From NCBI RefSeq assembly GCF_000350225.1, contig NW_005179133.1, positions 1 through 64,000 on the forward strand: 64,000 nt of DNA. The letters are read 5' to 3'. The notes beneath the pieces are model-generated. The model did no database searches. It saw only the letters and a program-made list of their open reading frames with translations, and had not been told where the DNA came from. Below are positions 31,290 through 40,404 of this stretch, piece by piece (the first letter of the stretch is position 1; each line of letters begins with the position of its first letter). Source of the DNA: Chondrus crispus. Lineage: Eukaryota > Rhodophyta > Florideophyceae > Gigartinales > Gigartinaceae. Position numbers and translations under genes: made by a program.

Positions 31290-31980
31290 CACAATCGCTT
31301 ACCATCACCGCCGCCCCCCGTTTTCTGCTGCGCCGTCGCCGCTCACTGCCGCACCGCTGCTAACGCCGTCGCTGTGCTTCTGCTACGGCCGCTGCACTCT
31401 ACTGCACCGTCGCCGCGCTCCCGCTGTTGCCGACGCGCTCTGCCGCGGTTGCCGCCGCACTCTTCCGTTGCCGCCGCCGCCGCACTCTGTCGCCGCCGCA
31501 CCCTGCCGCGCCGCTGCTGCTCACGGCTGCGCTGCCGCTACACTTTACCGCACCGTTGCCGCGTTCCCGCTGTTGCCGCTGCGATCTGCCGCTGCCGCCG
31601 CCGCCGCGCTCTGCCGCGCCGCCGTCGCCTCACCGCACCGTCGCCGCGCTCCCGCTGTTGCCGCCGCTCTCTGCCGCCGCCGCCGCCGAGCTCTCTGTCG
31701 GAGCTGCCGCCGCTCTTTGTCGTTGCCTTCGCTACTGTTTGTCGGTGTTGCCGGTGCGCTCCTGCTGCCGCTGCCGCCCCTCTTTGTCGGTGCTACCGCC
31801 GCTCCCCCTCAGTGTTGCCGCCGCCCTCTGCTGGTGTTGCCGCCGCCCTCTGTTGGTGCCGCAACCGCTCTCTATTGCTGCTGCTGCCGCTCTACGTTAC
31901 AGCTTTCGCCGCTCTCTGCTGGTGCTGCCGCCGCTCCCGCTATTGCAGCGCCCCGCTCGCCACTTTGGTGCTGTGCTGTA
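31290..31980 (+). repeat. CCG/CTG-rich degenerate minisatellite in the leader of element C
   Basis: About 700 bp of irregular GCCGCCGCTCTCTGCCG-like units, with longer echoes such as CCGCGCTCCCGCTGTTGCCG near 31408 and 31641. All three + frames stay open and give low-complexity Leu/Arg/Pro/Ala protein, so they are taken as by-products of composition. It lies between the 5' LTR and gag and makes a very long (1.5 kb) leader. Confidence 0.75.
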
Positions 31981-32639
31981 TCGCATTTGACATTAACAGC
32001 CGATATACTCGGCCGTTTGGGAGGACGAAGGTGTGTTTGATTTGGTTGTTGTGCGGCTGGGTCTGAGGTTATTTGGAAGTGGAGAGAGTGGATCGTTGGC
32101 GCTGGAACGTGGAAGGAACTCTTGTTTTGCCTGAGAGCGGTTGACCCGGATTTTTTTCGGTGACGCGAGGCTGGCAACTCGAACTGTTTGGAGATCCTCT
32201 CCGGCAGGGAACCCCACCGGTCCTTCGGGGCAGATAACGTTGTCGGCTTTCGGGCCTGGTGTTTCCGGGCGTTGTGATCCTTCAGGGTGTTGTGCGCTGG
32301 GTAGACAAGAGTTTCAACTACCGAACTAGCGGTCGCGCAAGTGCCCCGCAAGAGACTAGACACCCTTTAGGCCTGTGTACTGGATGGTGTGGACGTCTCG
32401 TAGGGACCATCGCGCCTACTCTCGTAACGCAAGAGTAGGTTGACAGCTGAAGTCGTTACGTGACCCAGACAGGCCCCGGGCGTCAGAGATCGGACCTCTT
32501 CTACCTGCAAGAGCTGCAGGCGCCGAGGGTCGGACCCTTACAAGGTCAACCGATCTACGATCGACGCAGTTGTCAAGTTTTTTGTTACTCTTATTTTTTT
32601 TGGCAACACCACCCATCACACACTTAAGTGGCGAACATA

Positions 32640-32712
32640 ATGCCTCCCACTACCCGCGTTGGTGATGAGGCTAGTCTTCCACAAATCCAACAAGTGGGAG
32701 ACGATACACCCG

Positions 32713-32745
<33 letters not shown>

Positions 32746-33275
32746 TTTACACATTTATGCGGGGGTTAACAAGCGATGCCTTTTCAGCTTTAACAAGTGC
32801 ACAAAAGGGATTCATATCATCTATTCGCTTCCTCGAGACTACGCCTGATCTCATCGGTATCCACTTGAAAAGGACGGTAGCTGATATGTTTCCACCAGCT
32901 TCGCTGTTCCGCCAGGAAATATGTGACCTTCCCGCGGTGCATATAGAGCTTCGAAACTTCCTTGACGCGAAAAGGGCGAACTTAGCGCAACACTCCTCTC
33001 ATCGTGTGGTCATGACACTAGCCCACGGATTATATGAAGAGACGGAGAATAAACAAGCCGCAATAGAAATGGCACGTGAAATTGTTGCTGCAGGTCGCCG
33101 CCAACGCGTACAAGCTCCCAGCTCTTCTTCGCATCGTGAACAATCACCCGTGCCAAGGACTTGCGGATCTTTCAGTACCTCGACAGAGAAGATTGCCCAC
33201 AACGTCGCTATGCGCATGAAAGAGAATGAGAAAAAATTCTCCGGGGACTTGGGCGAGTCCTGGATGGATACGTAG
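32640..33275 (+). pseudogene. Gag N-terminal part of element C, frameshifted
   Basis: The ATG at 32640 opens a frame that passes through 32 consecutive C residues (32713-32744, poly-proline) and continues for about 210 codons to a TAG at 33273. Its end (KKFSGDLGESWMD) matches the start of the region that in element B continues as WEDVYSSY. The matching continuation here (YVDDYLQVCRDYNLSPPQ) lies in the +2 frame from about 33266. One single-base indel near 33262 therefore separates gag N-terminus from the long gag-pol frame. The homopolymer makes the upstream frame fragile. Confidence 0.8.
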
Positions 33276-36200
33276 ATGACTATCTTCAGGTTTGCAGGGA
33301 CTATAATCTCTCTCCTCCTCAGCGACTCCAATTCTTGCACAATTTACTTCGAGGGGATGCGAAGAGATACTACCTCGATAAGATCGATGGATATGCGACC
33401 TGTTTCCAGCAAGCTATCCAAATGCTCGAGGAGGAATATAACTCTCCCGTTCGCCAGACACGAGTGAAGAACTATCTCAACTCTCTTCGCGTGACTGCAT
33501 TCGTCGCAGAAGGGAAAGAAATGTCTGCTGCTCTAGCCCTGACATATAAGTCAATAATCAAGTTTTCTCGTCAAGCTCCGCGCTCTCATCAAGGAGACGC
33601 TCATAAGGTTGAGTTCCTACGAAATGCCGTAGTGGGAATGACATGGTCCAGCGAGCCGCTCAGTAGAGTGGCAACACACCAACTCACATTCCAACAACTC
33701 TACTCAGAGCTTGAGGCGGCGCTACAACTGGATAAGGAGTCCAAGCTGGCCATAATTCGTGATCGTGCGCAGCTTGATCAAAGGCGAGTTCCTCACGACG
33801 GCTCGACTGGCATTTTATACACTGGTCAGAGCAGGTATTACAACAACTCCCCTTACCCTAGTGAGCGAAACTCGACGAGCACGCAGCGTCGCTTTACTGG
33901 AAGGCTTTTCAGGTCACCCTCTACGACTAAGCCGAAGGGAAAGTTCAACCCACTGTCAGTATCCGGCTGCTTTAACTGCGGAGGAAACCACTTGCTCAGG
34001 GACTGCACTCTTCCGCTCAACACATCTAGGGCAGCAACCCGTAAGATGGAATACTACGCGAAGAAGGCAGACACGAAGCCAATTGCCGTCCATCATGTCC
34101 TCGCTGACTTATGCCAACAACTTGATATTGGTTCTGTGCCGGAAGAGGACTCGGAAGTGGAGACAGAGAAGACAGACATCACAATATTTGAAAGCGTTAT
34201 AAGCGGCAATAACGCCACAGGAGATGTCGATTCCACAGAACATCCCACCGACTCAGACGGCGAAGCTATAAGCCACGTTTATCTCACAAGCAAGTCATGG
34301 AACGTGACTGTAGGCGACCCCTTCCACGGGATATGCATAGATTCCGCCGCTCAAAGGTCTGTCGTTGGTGTTGAGCAAGCCAAGGCGTACTGCAGCTTGT
34401 TCAATGTCCCATTCAGCCCTTCAGCATCAAATGCCAGGAACATTTTCAGCTTTGGGACGCACAAACATGTCGGGCTTGGTTTGTTGACAGTGCGAGTCCC
34501 AATAGCACCAACGCACTTCATTTCACTCTCGGTGGAAGTTGTAGATACCAATGTTCCCTTTCTCCTTGGACTGGACAACATGGAGAAATACAAGATGGTA
34601 CTTGACACGGATAAGTGCATTCTATCTTCAAAGCTTGAAGGATGGCAGATACGCCTTTGGAAGAAACGTGGCCACCTGTACTATGTGTGGGGGCCGAACA
34701 TATTATTTACGGAATCCGAACTCATGAAAGTACACAGACACTTTCATCACCCTTATTCTGAGCGCCTTTACTCCGTAATGAGCCGTGCTGAACCCGATAA
34801 GACATCACCGGAAGTACTCAGGACCTTGAAGCGAATCAGCTCTACGTGCGACCTTTGTCAACGTCGCAGTCGGGCCCCTCATCGTTTCAGAGTTTCATTA
34901 CCTGATGCGGATGTCGTGTTCAATCGAACCTTATGTTTGGATCTTATGTATCTGGATAACACACCAGTATTGCATGTTGTGGACAAGGAGACAAAGTTCT
35001 CTGCAGCTGCATTCCTCGGAAAGGAGACTGCCGAGGCAACTTGGAACACATTCATGAACATTTGGGTTTGTGTGTACATCGGTTTTCCCGACGCGACGGC
35101 AACAGATCAGCAACCACAGTTCAAGTTAGAACGATGGAAGACACTCTTGCTGTTGGCGGGAATCAAACACTTCCAGTCCGGAGTGCAGAGCTACAACGCT
35201 TTGGGCGTTGGAGAGCGATACCATGCCTTTCTGAGGGATATATATCGCAAAGTTCGACTCGAACACCCAGGGATTGAAAGGAGTCACTGTCTCTCGTTGT
35301 CATTAAAAGCAATGAATGACACAGCAGGATATCATGGTTTGGTACCTACGCTCCTTGCGTTTGGCGCGATGCAAAGGATACCAATTGTTCCTATGGACCT
35401 GCCCGCACAGATGGACCGTATGAAAGCAATGGAATCCGCGCGAAAGGAGATGGCGTCTTTCATGGCCAAGGAACGAATATCTAGGGCCGTGCGCATGAAA
35501 GTCCCATCCGAAGCGGACAATGATATCGTAATAGGCTCCCGTGTACTTATCTATCGAGAAAAGCCGGAGGACCAATGGACTGGACCATATCTTGTTCTTG
35601 ATGTCAAAGACAAGATTGTAACGATTCAGGTCGAAGGAAAGATTATGAACGTATCAATCGACAAAGTTAAATCGTACAACAGCCCTCCTGTGATCCCAGA
35701 AATAACACCGACTGCAGTGAATAACGACGATTCATATAACTTCTCTGCCGACAATGAAGATGTGATAAGGGATATTGACACGATACTTGAAAGAATCAGG
35801 GGGACTCCTCCTCCAACAACCAACGGGTCTAGCGACGCCATTCGACAGGATGAACATATGCCGGTAGCCACCCCAGACATGCTCACGAGAAATGAGATCC
35901 CGTCGATAACGCAAGCACTCATGACACAGGTCATTGATCAAAGCGACATCGCTACAACATCATCGAAGTTCTATATGGCCATGAAGGAGGAGGTGAACGG
36001 ACCGCAAAAAAGAGAAACATGGCAAGTAATTCCTAAAGCCTCGTTACCACACAGGGCAAATGTCCTAAGTGGTCGTTTCGTCCTCACTTTGAAGAACCTA
36101 GGTTCCGCTGACGAACGCCCTAAGGCTCGCTACGTTGCCCAAGGAAACCGGGACCGAGAAAAAGCACATATGGTCCACAACATTACAACTCTACGTCAAA

Positions 36201-37438
36201 GTTCGACTCGAATCATCGTGTCGGTATCGGCGATCAAAGGATTTCGCCTCTTCTCTCATGACGTGAGACAAGCCTACCTCCAAAGCGAGGACAAACTGAC
36301 ACGGAAGGTATTTCTCCTCCAAAAAAGGACAGACCTGAAGTATTTTGGTCTTGGTGAGGAGGACATACTCGAACTTCTTAAACCTACATATGGCATGACA
36401 GACGGAGTTACAGTTGACCGTCATGTCAAGTATGACTTAGGCTTAGTTCCTCTACTTGGTGATCCCTCCTTGTATGTGAAACGAAACGAGGAAGACCTTG
36501 ACGGACTGCTTGGAATGTACGTGGACGACAGTTGCATTGGTGAAAACGATGATATGCAAGAGCTTACCAAACTTTCTCTTAAGAAGTTTGACTCAAAAGA
36601 ACGACTTTGGGATAATTTTGAGTTCTTCGGAACCTCTACCAAAACCCATCCAGACTGCTCGTTCTCAGCTACACAGAAAGAGTATACAAAGAAGCTTAAT
36701 CCTATACCAATGGACGCATCAATTGCACGTTTTAGGTCTTACCGGTCCGTTCTTGCTTGGATTGGCTACACACGTCCGGACGCTCTCTGTGCCATTAACA
36801 AAGCCGCACAAGTAACGGAGAAGACTTTCGGGACGGAAAAACTAAAAGCTTTCAATTGCACGGTTAAACATCTGAAGGGGACACATAGCAGGTGTTTAAC
36901 TTTCTTCCCATTGAAAAAAGATTCTCTTCACATGAGGGTTTACACTGATGCTTCTTTTGCCGGAAACGATGATCTTTCATCACAACTCGGGTTCATAATT
37001 TTGCTATGTGATAGTTCAGATCGTGCTCACTTACTGGAGTATTCAAGCAGAAAGTCGAAAAGAGTGGTCAGGTCTATTCTAGGAGGAGAGGTATACGCTT
37101 TTGCATCCGGTTTTGACCGCGCCTTTATTCTGAGACATGATTTGGAGACAATTTTTAAAGTGAAGATCCCACTTCATATGCTGACCGACTCACTTCAGAT
37201 GTTTGATGTGATTACCAAAGGTTCGTCAACGACTGAGAAAAGGCTCATGATAGACATAGCGTCAGCTAGGGAATGCTATAATCGACAAGAAATCTCGCAC
37301 GTAGTCCTTGTTTCGTCGGAACACAACATAGCAGACGGTCTCACAAAGGAAACCCCTAACAATGCCCTTGAGAACCTGATGAATAGTGATTATGACCGCA
37401 ATCCGGTGAAGAAGTGGATTCATCGTGTAGTGCACTGA
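33266..37438 (+). CDS. Copia gag C-terminus, protease, integrase, reverse transcriptase, RNase H of element C
   Basis: The open frame gives 1367 codons from 33335 and is meaningful from 33266. Residues counted from 33335 are zinc knuckle about 211-223 (CFNCGGNHLLRDC, one residue short of the classic spacing) and protease about 333 (IDSAAQRS; the usual Gly after DS is Ala). The pre-integrase HHCC lies at 467-508. Integrase has D near 535, D near 590 (ATDQQPQF) and E near 625 (GVGERYH). Reverse transcriptase spans about 960-1100 with YVDD near 1062, and RNase H begins about 1200 (YTDASFAGNDD). The frame now ends in three codons and a stop supplied by the LTR of element D. The natural end is at 62883-62922. 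It is the least damaged pol in the window. Confidence 0.92.
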   Translation, partial: GYVDDYLQVCRDYNLSPPQRLQFLHNLLRGDAKRYYLDKIDGYATCFQQAIQMLEEEYNSPVRQTRVKNYLNSLRVTAFVAEGKEMSAALALTYKSIIKFSRQAPRSHQGDAHKVEFLRNAVVGMTWSSEPLSRVATHQLTFQQLYSELEAALQLDKESKLAIIRDRAQLDQRRVPHDGSTGILYTGQSRYYNNSPYPSERNSTSTQRRFTGRLFRSPSTTKPKGKFNPLSVSGCFNCGGNHLLRDCTLPLNTSRAATRKMEYYAKKADTKPIAVHHVLADLCQQLDIGSVPEEDSEVETEKTDITIFESVISGNNATGDVDSTEHPTDSDGEAISHVYLTSKSWNVTVGDPFHGICIDSAAQRSVVGVEQAKAYCSLFNVPFSPSASNARNIFSFGTHKHVGLGLLTVRVPIAPTHFISLSVEVVDTNVPFLLGLDNMEKYKMVLDTDKCILSSKLEGWQIRLWKKRGHLYYVWGPNILFTESELMKVHRHFHHPYSERLYSVMSRAEPDKTSPEVLRTLKRISSTCDLCQRRSRAPHRFRVSLPDADVVFNRTLCLDLMYLDNTPVLHVVDKETKFSAAAFLGKETAEATWNTFMNIWVCVYIGFPDATATDQQPQFKLERWKTLLLLAGIKHFQSGVQSYNALGVGERYHAFLRDIYRKVRLEHPGIERSHCLSLSLKAMNDTAGYHGLVPTLLAFGAMQRIPIVPMDLPAQMDRMKAMESARKEMASFMAKERISRAVRMKVPSEADNDIVIGSRVLIYREKPEDQWTGPYLVLDVKDKIVTIQVEGKIMNVSIDKVKSYNSPPVIPEITPTAVNNDDSYNFSADNEDVIRDIDTILERIRGTPPPTTNGSSDAIRQDEHMPVATPDMLTRNEIPSITQALMTQVIDQSDIATTSSKFYMAMKEEVNGPQKRETWQVIPKASLPHRANVLSGRFVLTLKNLGSADERPKARYVAQGNRDREKAHMVHNITTLRQSSTRIIVSVSAIKGFRLFSHDVRQAYLQSEDKLTRKVFLLQKRTDLKYFGLGEEDILELLKPTYGMTDGVTVDRHVKYDLGLVPLLGDPSLYVKRNEEDLDGLLGMYVDDSCIGENDDMQELTKLSLKKFDSKERLWDNFEFFGTSTKTHPDCSFSATQKEYTKKLNPIPMDASIARFRSYRSVLAWIGYTRPDALCAINKAAQVTEKTFGTEKLKAFNCTVKHLKGTHSRCLTFFPLKKDSLHMRVYTDASFAGNDDLSSQLGFIILLCDSSDRAHLLEYSSRKSKRVVRSILGGEVYAFASGFDRAFILRHDLETIFKVKIPLHMLTDSLQMFDVITKGSSTTEKRLMIDIASARECYNRQEISHVVLVSSEHNIADGLTKETPNNALENLMNSDYDRNPVKKWIHRVVH
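37421..37425 (+). other. Left target-site duplication of element D (CATCG)
   Basis: CATCG directly before the 5' LTR of D. Its twin is 62878-62882. It lies in the last dozen codons of element C pol. Confidence 0.9.
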
Positions 37439-38053
37439 CACCCCTCATCTTCTCATTCGGGACACCTGTCTCCGGCCCCCGCGGCTCCCCCTCCGCTGCA
37501 CACGTGTACCTCACGCCACGTGTAACCGGGCACCCAGGCCCCTGTGTCCAGGTGTCATTCCCCATGTGTAATGGTTGTCATACCTCCCCAAGAGGAGTTT
37601 CTCCGGCCCTCGCCGCCGTCATTCAAGTTAGTATTTTTAGTTAAATTAATTATCGCTCCGACGTCGGCTAGTATATAGCCGACGTCCGACCTTAAGTAAA
37701 ACCGTACGAAGCTTTGGGTCTACAACTCGGGTTTCTGGAACGGAGTCGTAGCCTCGCGTCGGTCCCCGTCCCACGACGATACCCTGCGAGCCATCTGCGT
37801 CCCGATTCCCACCTGTCTCTACCACGCGCGTCGTCCCGCTACGCCCGGCTCTCCGCGAGACAGCTGTCCCTACCGCTCCGCCCCTCCTGGGGTCTACTTC
37901 CCCCACTTTTTCCCTTACTTTCCGTACTGCGCTTCGCGCCCGGCCCCGTACCGGTCCCTTACGGGTGGTCTCCCGATAATCCCCTACACGCGCCCCTCGA
38001 ACGCGCGGGCTCTGCCAGAGGGGGATCCCACCCTTCCCCCTCAGTGCACGACA
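37426..38053 (+). repeat. 5' LTR of chromovirus D (628 bp)
   Basis: Begins TGTAGTGCACTGACACC and ends GTGCACGACA. The TATA stretch lies inside a perfect hairpin (37660-37670 with 37676-37686, loop GTATA). The 3' LTR keeps the same hairpin. Confidence 0.93.
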
Positions 38054-38056
38054 TTT

Positions 38057-38071
38057 TGGTCTCCTGACCTA
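38057..38071 (+). promoter_or_regulatory. Putative primer binding site of D
   Basis: TGGTCTCCTGACCTA starts 3 nt after the LTR. Element E has the same word with one change at 44179-44193, 4 nt after its own, unrelated LTR. TGG is the expected complement of a tRNA CCA end. The tRNA is not identified. Confidence 0.6.
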
Positions 38072-38157
38072 GAAGTCTACGGAGTGTCCGTTATCCCTTA
38101 CCGTTTTTGGTCCTAGGTGTTCTCTCTGTTTCAACAGGTTTCGATAAGCTCAAGGCT

Positions 38158-40376
38158 ATGGTATCCGGCTCCGAATCGTCCCGTGAGACCCGTCCTCGAG
38201 ACGTGCCTCCGCCAGTTGCGGCGTGGATCACTCGGAGTTGCCGCGAGGCTCTCCGAGAAGCCGAAAGATTCACGCTCAATACTGTAGCGGAGAAGCTCGC
38301 AGCGCAACCGTCGGCGCTGCGAGAAAACCTCAAGACTTTTATTGAGGAAACTATCGCGGCGCAAGCCGAGGTACAAGCCGCGCGAGAGCGCGATCGCTTA
38401 ACCGTCCTGGAAGGCGTGCTCATCAAGGCCTGGCAGACGGACATAGCTGCCAGCGCCAAGGAGGCTAACATCCTGCGTAAGCAAGAGGAGACCGCCACGG
38501 CGGAAGAACTCAAGGCCCTCCGTCGAGAAATCACCATCCTGAAGACGCACCGCCCCGATCCGTCCCCTAGCCCGCAAGGCGGATCGGTGACGCAAACCCC
38601 AGCCACCGCTGCTGGGATCCCTCCGACTACAGTCGGAGTAGCTACTCTCCCTCCCGCTGAGGCGTTGCCCCCGTTGAATAAGAGCCTGCTCTTTTCCAAC
38701 GTGACAATGCCGGCGCTGCAAGCCGCGGGGATACCGGTCCCCTCCATGGAGACCGCTCCCCAATTCTTCGCCAATCCGCAGGCGTTGCGAACCGCGGCTG
38801 GAGCCTCCCCCGAGGGAGCCTCCGCCGGACCTATCCACCTTGAAGGTGATTTACCTTCCCAGAATTTACGGGGAGGGAACCCCGATCAAGGGGGAAGCTC
38901 AGACGACGAGGGGAGTGGACGACGAAAAAATTCCAAGCCCACTCAGAAAGAGCGGAAGGCGAACCGTCGCAAAGGACGAAAGGATGGTTACCCTCCGGAC
39001 GGGTACTCGAGCCCGTCCTCGTCATCTTCCTCTGACTCGGAGACCGATTCCGAGTCAGAGTCACTTACGGCCCCAACGCCGACGTTCGGCCCCAAACAGA
39101 AAAAGTTTTCTGTCTGGAAGCCGACGAACCACCGGTTCAGAGGTGTGTGTAACTACCAAGCCTACCGCCTCGTGGATACCGACCCAACCCTGGAAGACCG
39201 GGTCTACGCTACCACCCGTAAGAGTGTGCAGTACCTCCTCGCGGTCATGGGGGAGTACAAATTCAGCGGGGTAGATCCCATCAGGGTCATCAGTTTCCTG
39301 GCTCGCTGCAAGGAAAATTTTGACAACGCCAATATGACCGAGGCGATGGCCCTGATGACCCTACCCCATCTGCTGGCCCCGCCCGCTAAGGAAGCGTATG
39401 AGTCCCAGCGGGGACTGTACCGCAAATCTCAGGGGATCGCGAGCTGGGCCGCCGCCGTCAATTGGCTGTTACGCACGTATGCGACGAACCTCGAGATCGA
39501 GCGGGCTCTCACGGCATTGAGGGAGCTACGCCAGAAGCCGGGCGAATTGGAAACCGAGTACGCTACTCGAATGTCCACCGCCCTGGGAAGGTGCGGGGAC
39601 GTGCACTCGGCATACGAGAGGACGACCCTCTTCATCGAGGGGCTCACCCCCGCGATCAAGCCGCTGGTGTTACAAGCTCGCGAGGATCGACCGCGATCCT
39701 CGTTCGAGGATACCATCGCCCTCGCGCGTTCGCACGGCGACGCCTTCCGAGCCCAGCACGGTTCTGGGCGCCGCGTGGAGTTCGGGAAGCCCCGCCCGGT
39801 TAAACAGGTTCTCGCTGCCCTGGATGGCGCCCCGTCGACGTCGACCGGCCCCCCCAGTTTTCAAACGGCCCGGGGAGCCGAGAACTACTTCGCTACCGAA
39901 GGTGACCTCGCCGGGGGGCTCCTTCCCTCCCGACGGAAGAATCCTCCTTCAACGACGGAGACTCGCTGCTTTACGGCGACCGACGCAAGCCGTATCAACC
40001 CGCTCGAGAGCCCGCCGAGGGCTTTCGCGGACTTCCACCCGGGAAAACGTCCCGTAATTACCAGAACGTCCTGCGAGGACCTCCGTCCCCGCAGATCATC
40101 TGCTTCACCTGTTATCGGGTCGGGGACCACATTTCCCCCGACTGCGATATGAAGGTGAAGGATGTATCCCTCGTACCCCACCAGTACGAGAAGTTGACCG
40201 CGGCCCAAAAGAGCCGAGTGCCTCCGGAGGCGTACCTCCGAGCCGTCGCCCTTCTCAGTTACGAGGCGAACCGGGTAATGAACCCTGAAGCCGTCGCCGG
40301 CCCGCTACCGCGTGCGGGTACCGGGACGAGGGCCTTTCCACCCCCCGGGGAAGCTTCTCCTCCTCCAAAAAACTAG
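38158..40376 (+). pseudogene. Gag of chromovirus D, one frameshift
   Basis: The first ATG in frame is 38158. An N-terminal coiled coil/Ala-Glu-rich part (to about 38560) is followed by an acidic Ser/Asp stretch (SSSSSSDSETDSESES). The retrotransposon capsid region is near 39250-39760 (SFLARCKENFDNANMTEA, ELETEYATRMSTALGRCG). The frame shifts between about 39905 and 39950, after which the correct frame carries a zinc knuckle at 40101 (CFTCYRVGDHISPDC, one residue longer than the classic form) and ends at TAG 40374-40376. The equivalent gag of E has the same order. Gag would form the particle and bind the RNA. Confidence 0.85.
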
Positions 40377-40404
40377 GAGAACCTCAGGCCGCAGCAGCTG
40401 AGGT
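40367..40404 (+). promoter_or_regulatory. -1 ribosomal frameshift signal of D (A AAA AAC plus hairpin)
   Basis: In the gag frame the codons read CCA AAA AAC TAG, so 40367-40373 is the canonical slippery heptamer A AAA AAC in the right phase. A 7-nt spacer leads to a 7-bp stem (ACCTCAG at 40381-40387 with CTGAGGT at 40398-40404, 10-nt loop). Slipping by -1 at AAC bypasses the TAG and enters the pol frame exactly. The loop GCCGC could also pair with GCGGC at 40439-40443 as a pseudoknot. Element E has a related layout at the same place. Confidence 0.75.

Noticed and set aside
31144..32066. Three overlapping + frames of 187-298 codons
   Set aside because: They are produced by the CCG/CTG-rich minisatellite, which is open in all frames and gives low-complexity protein.
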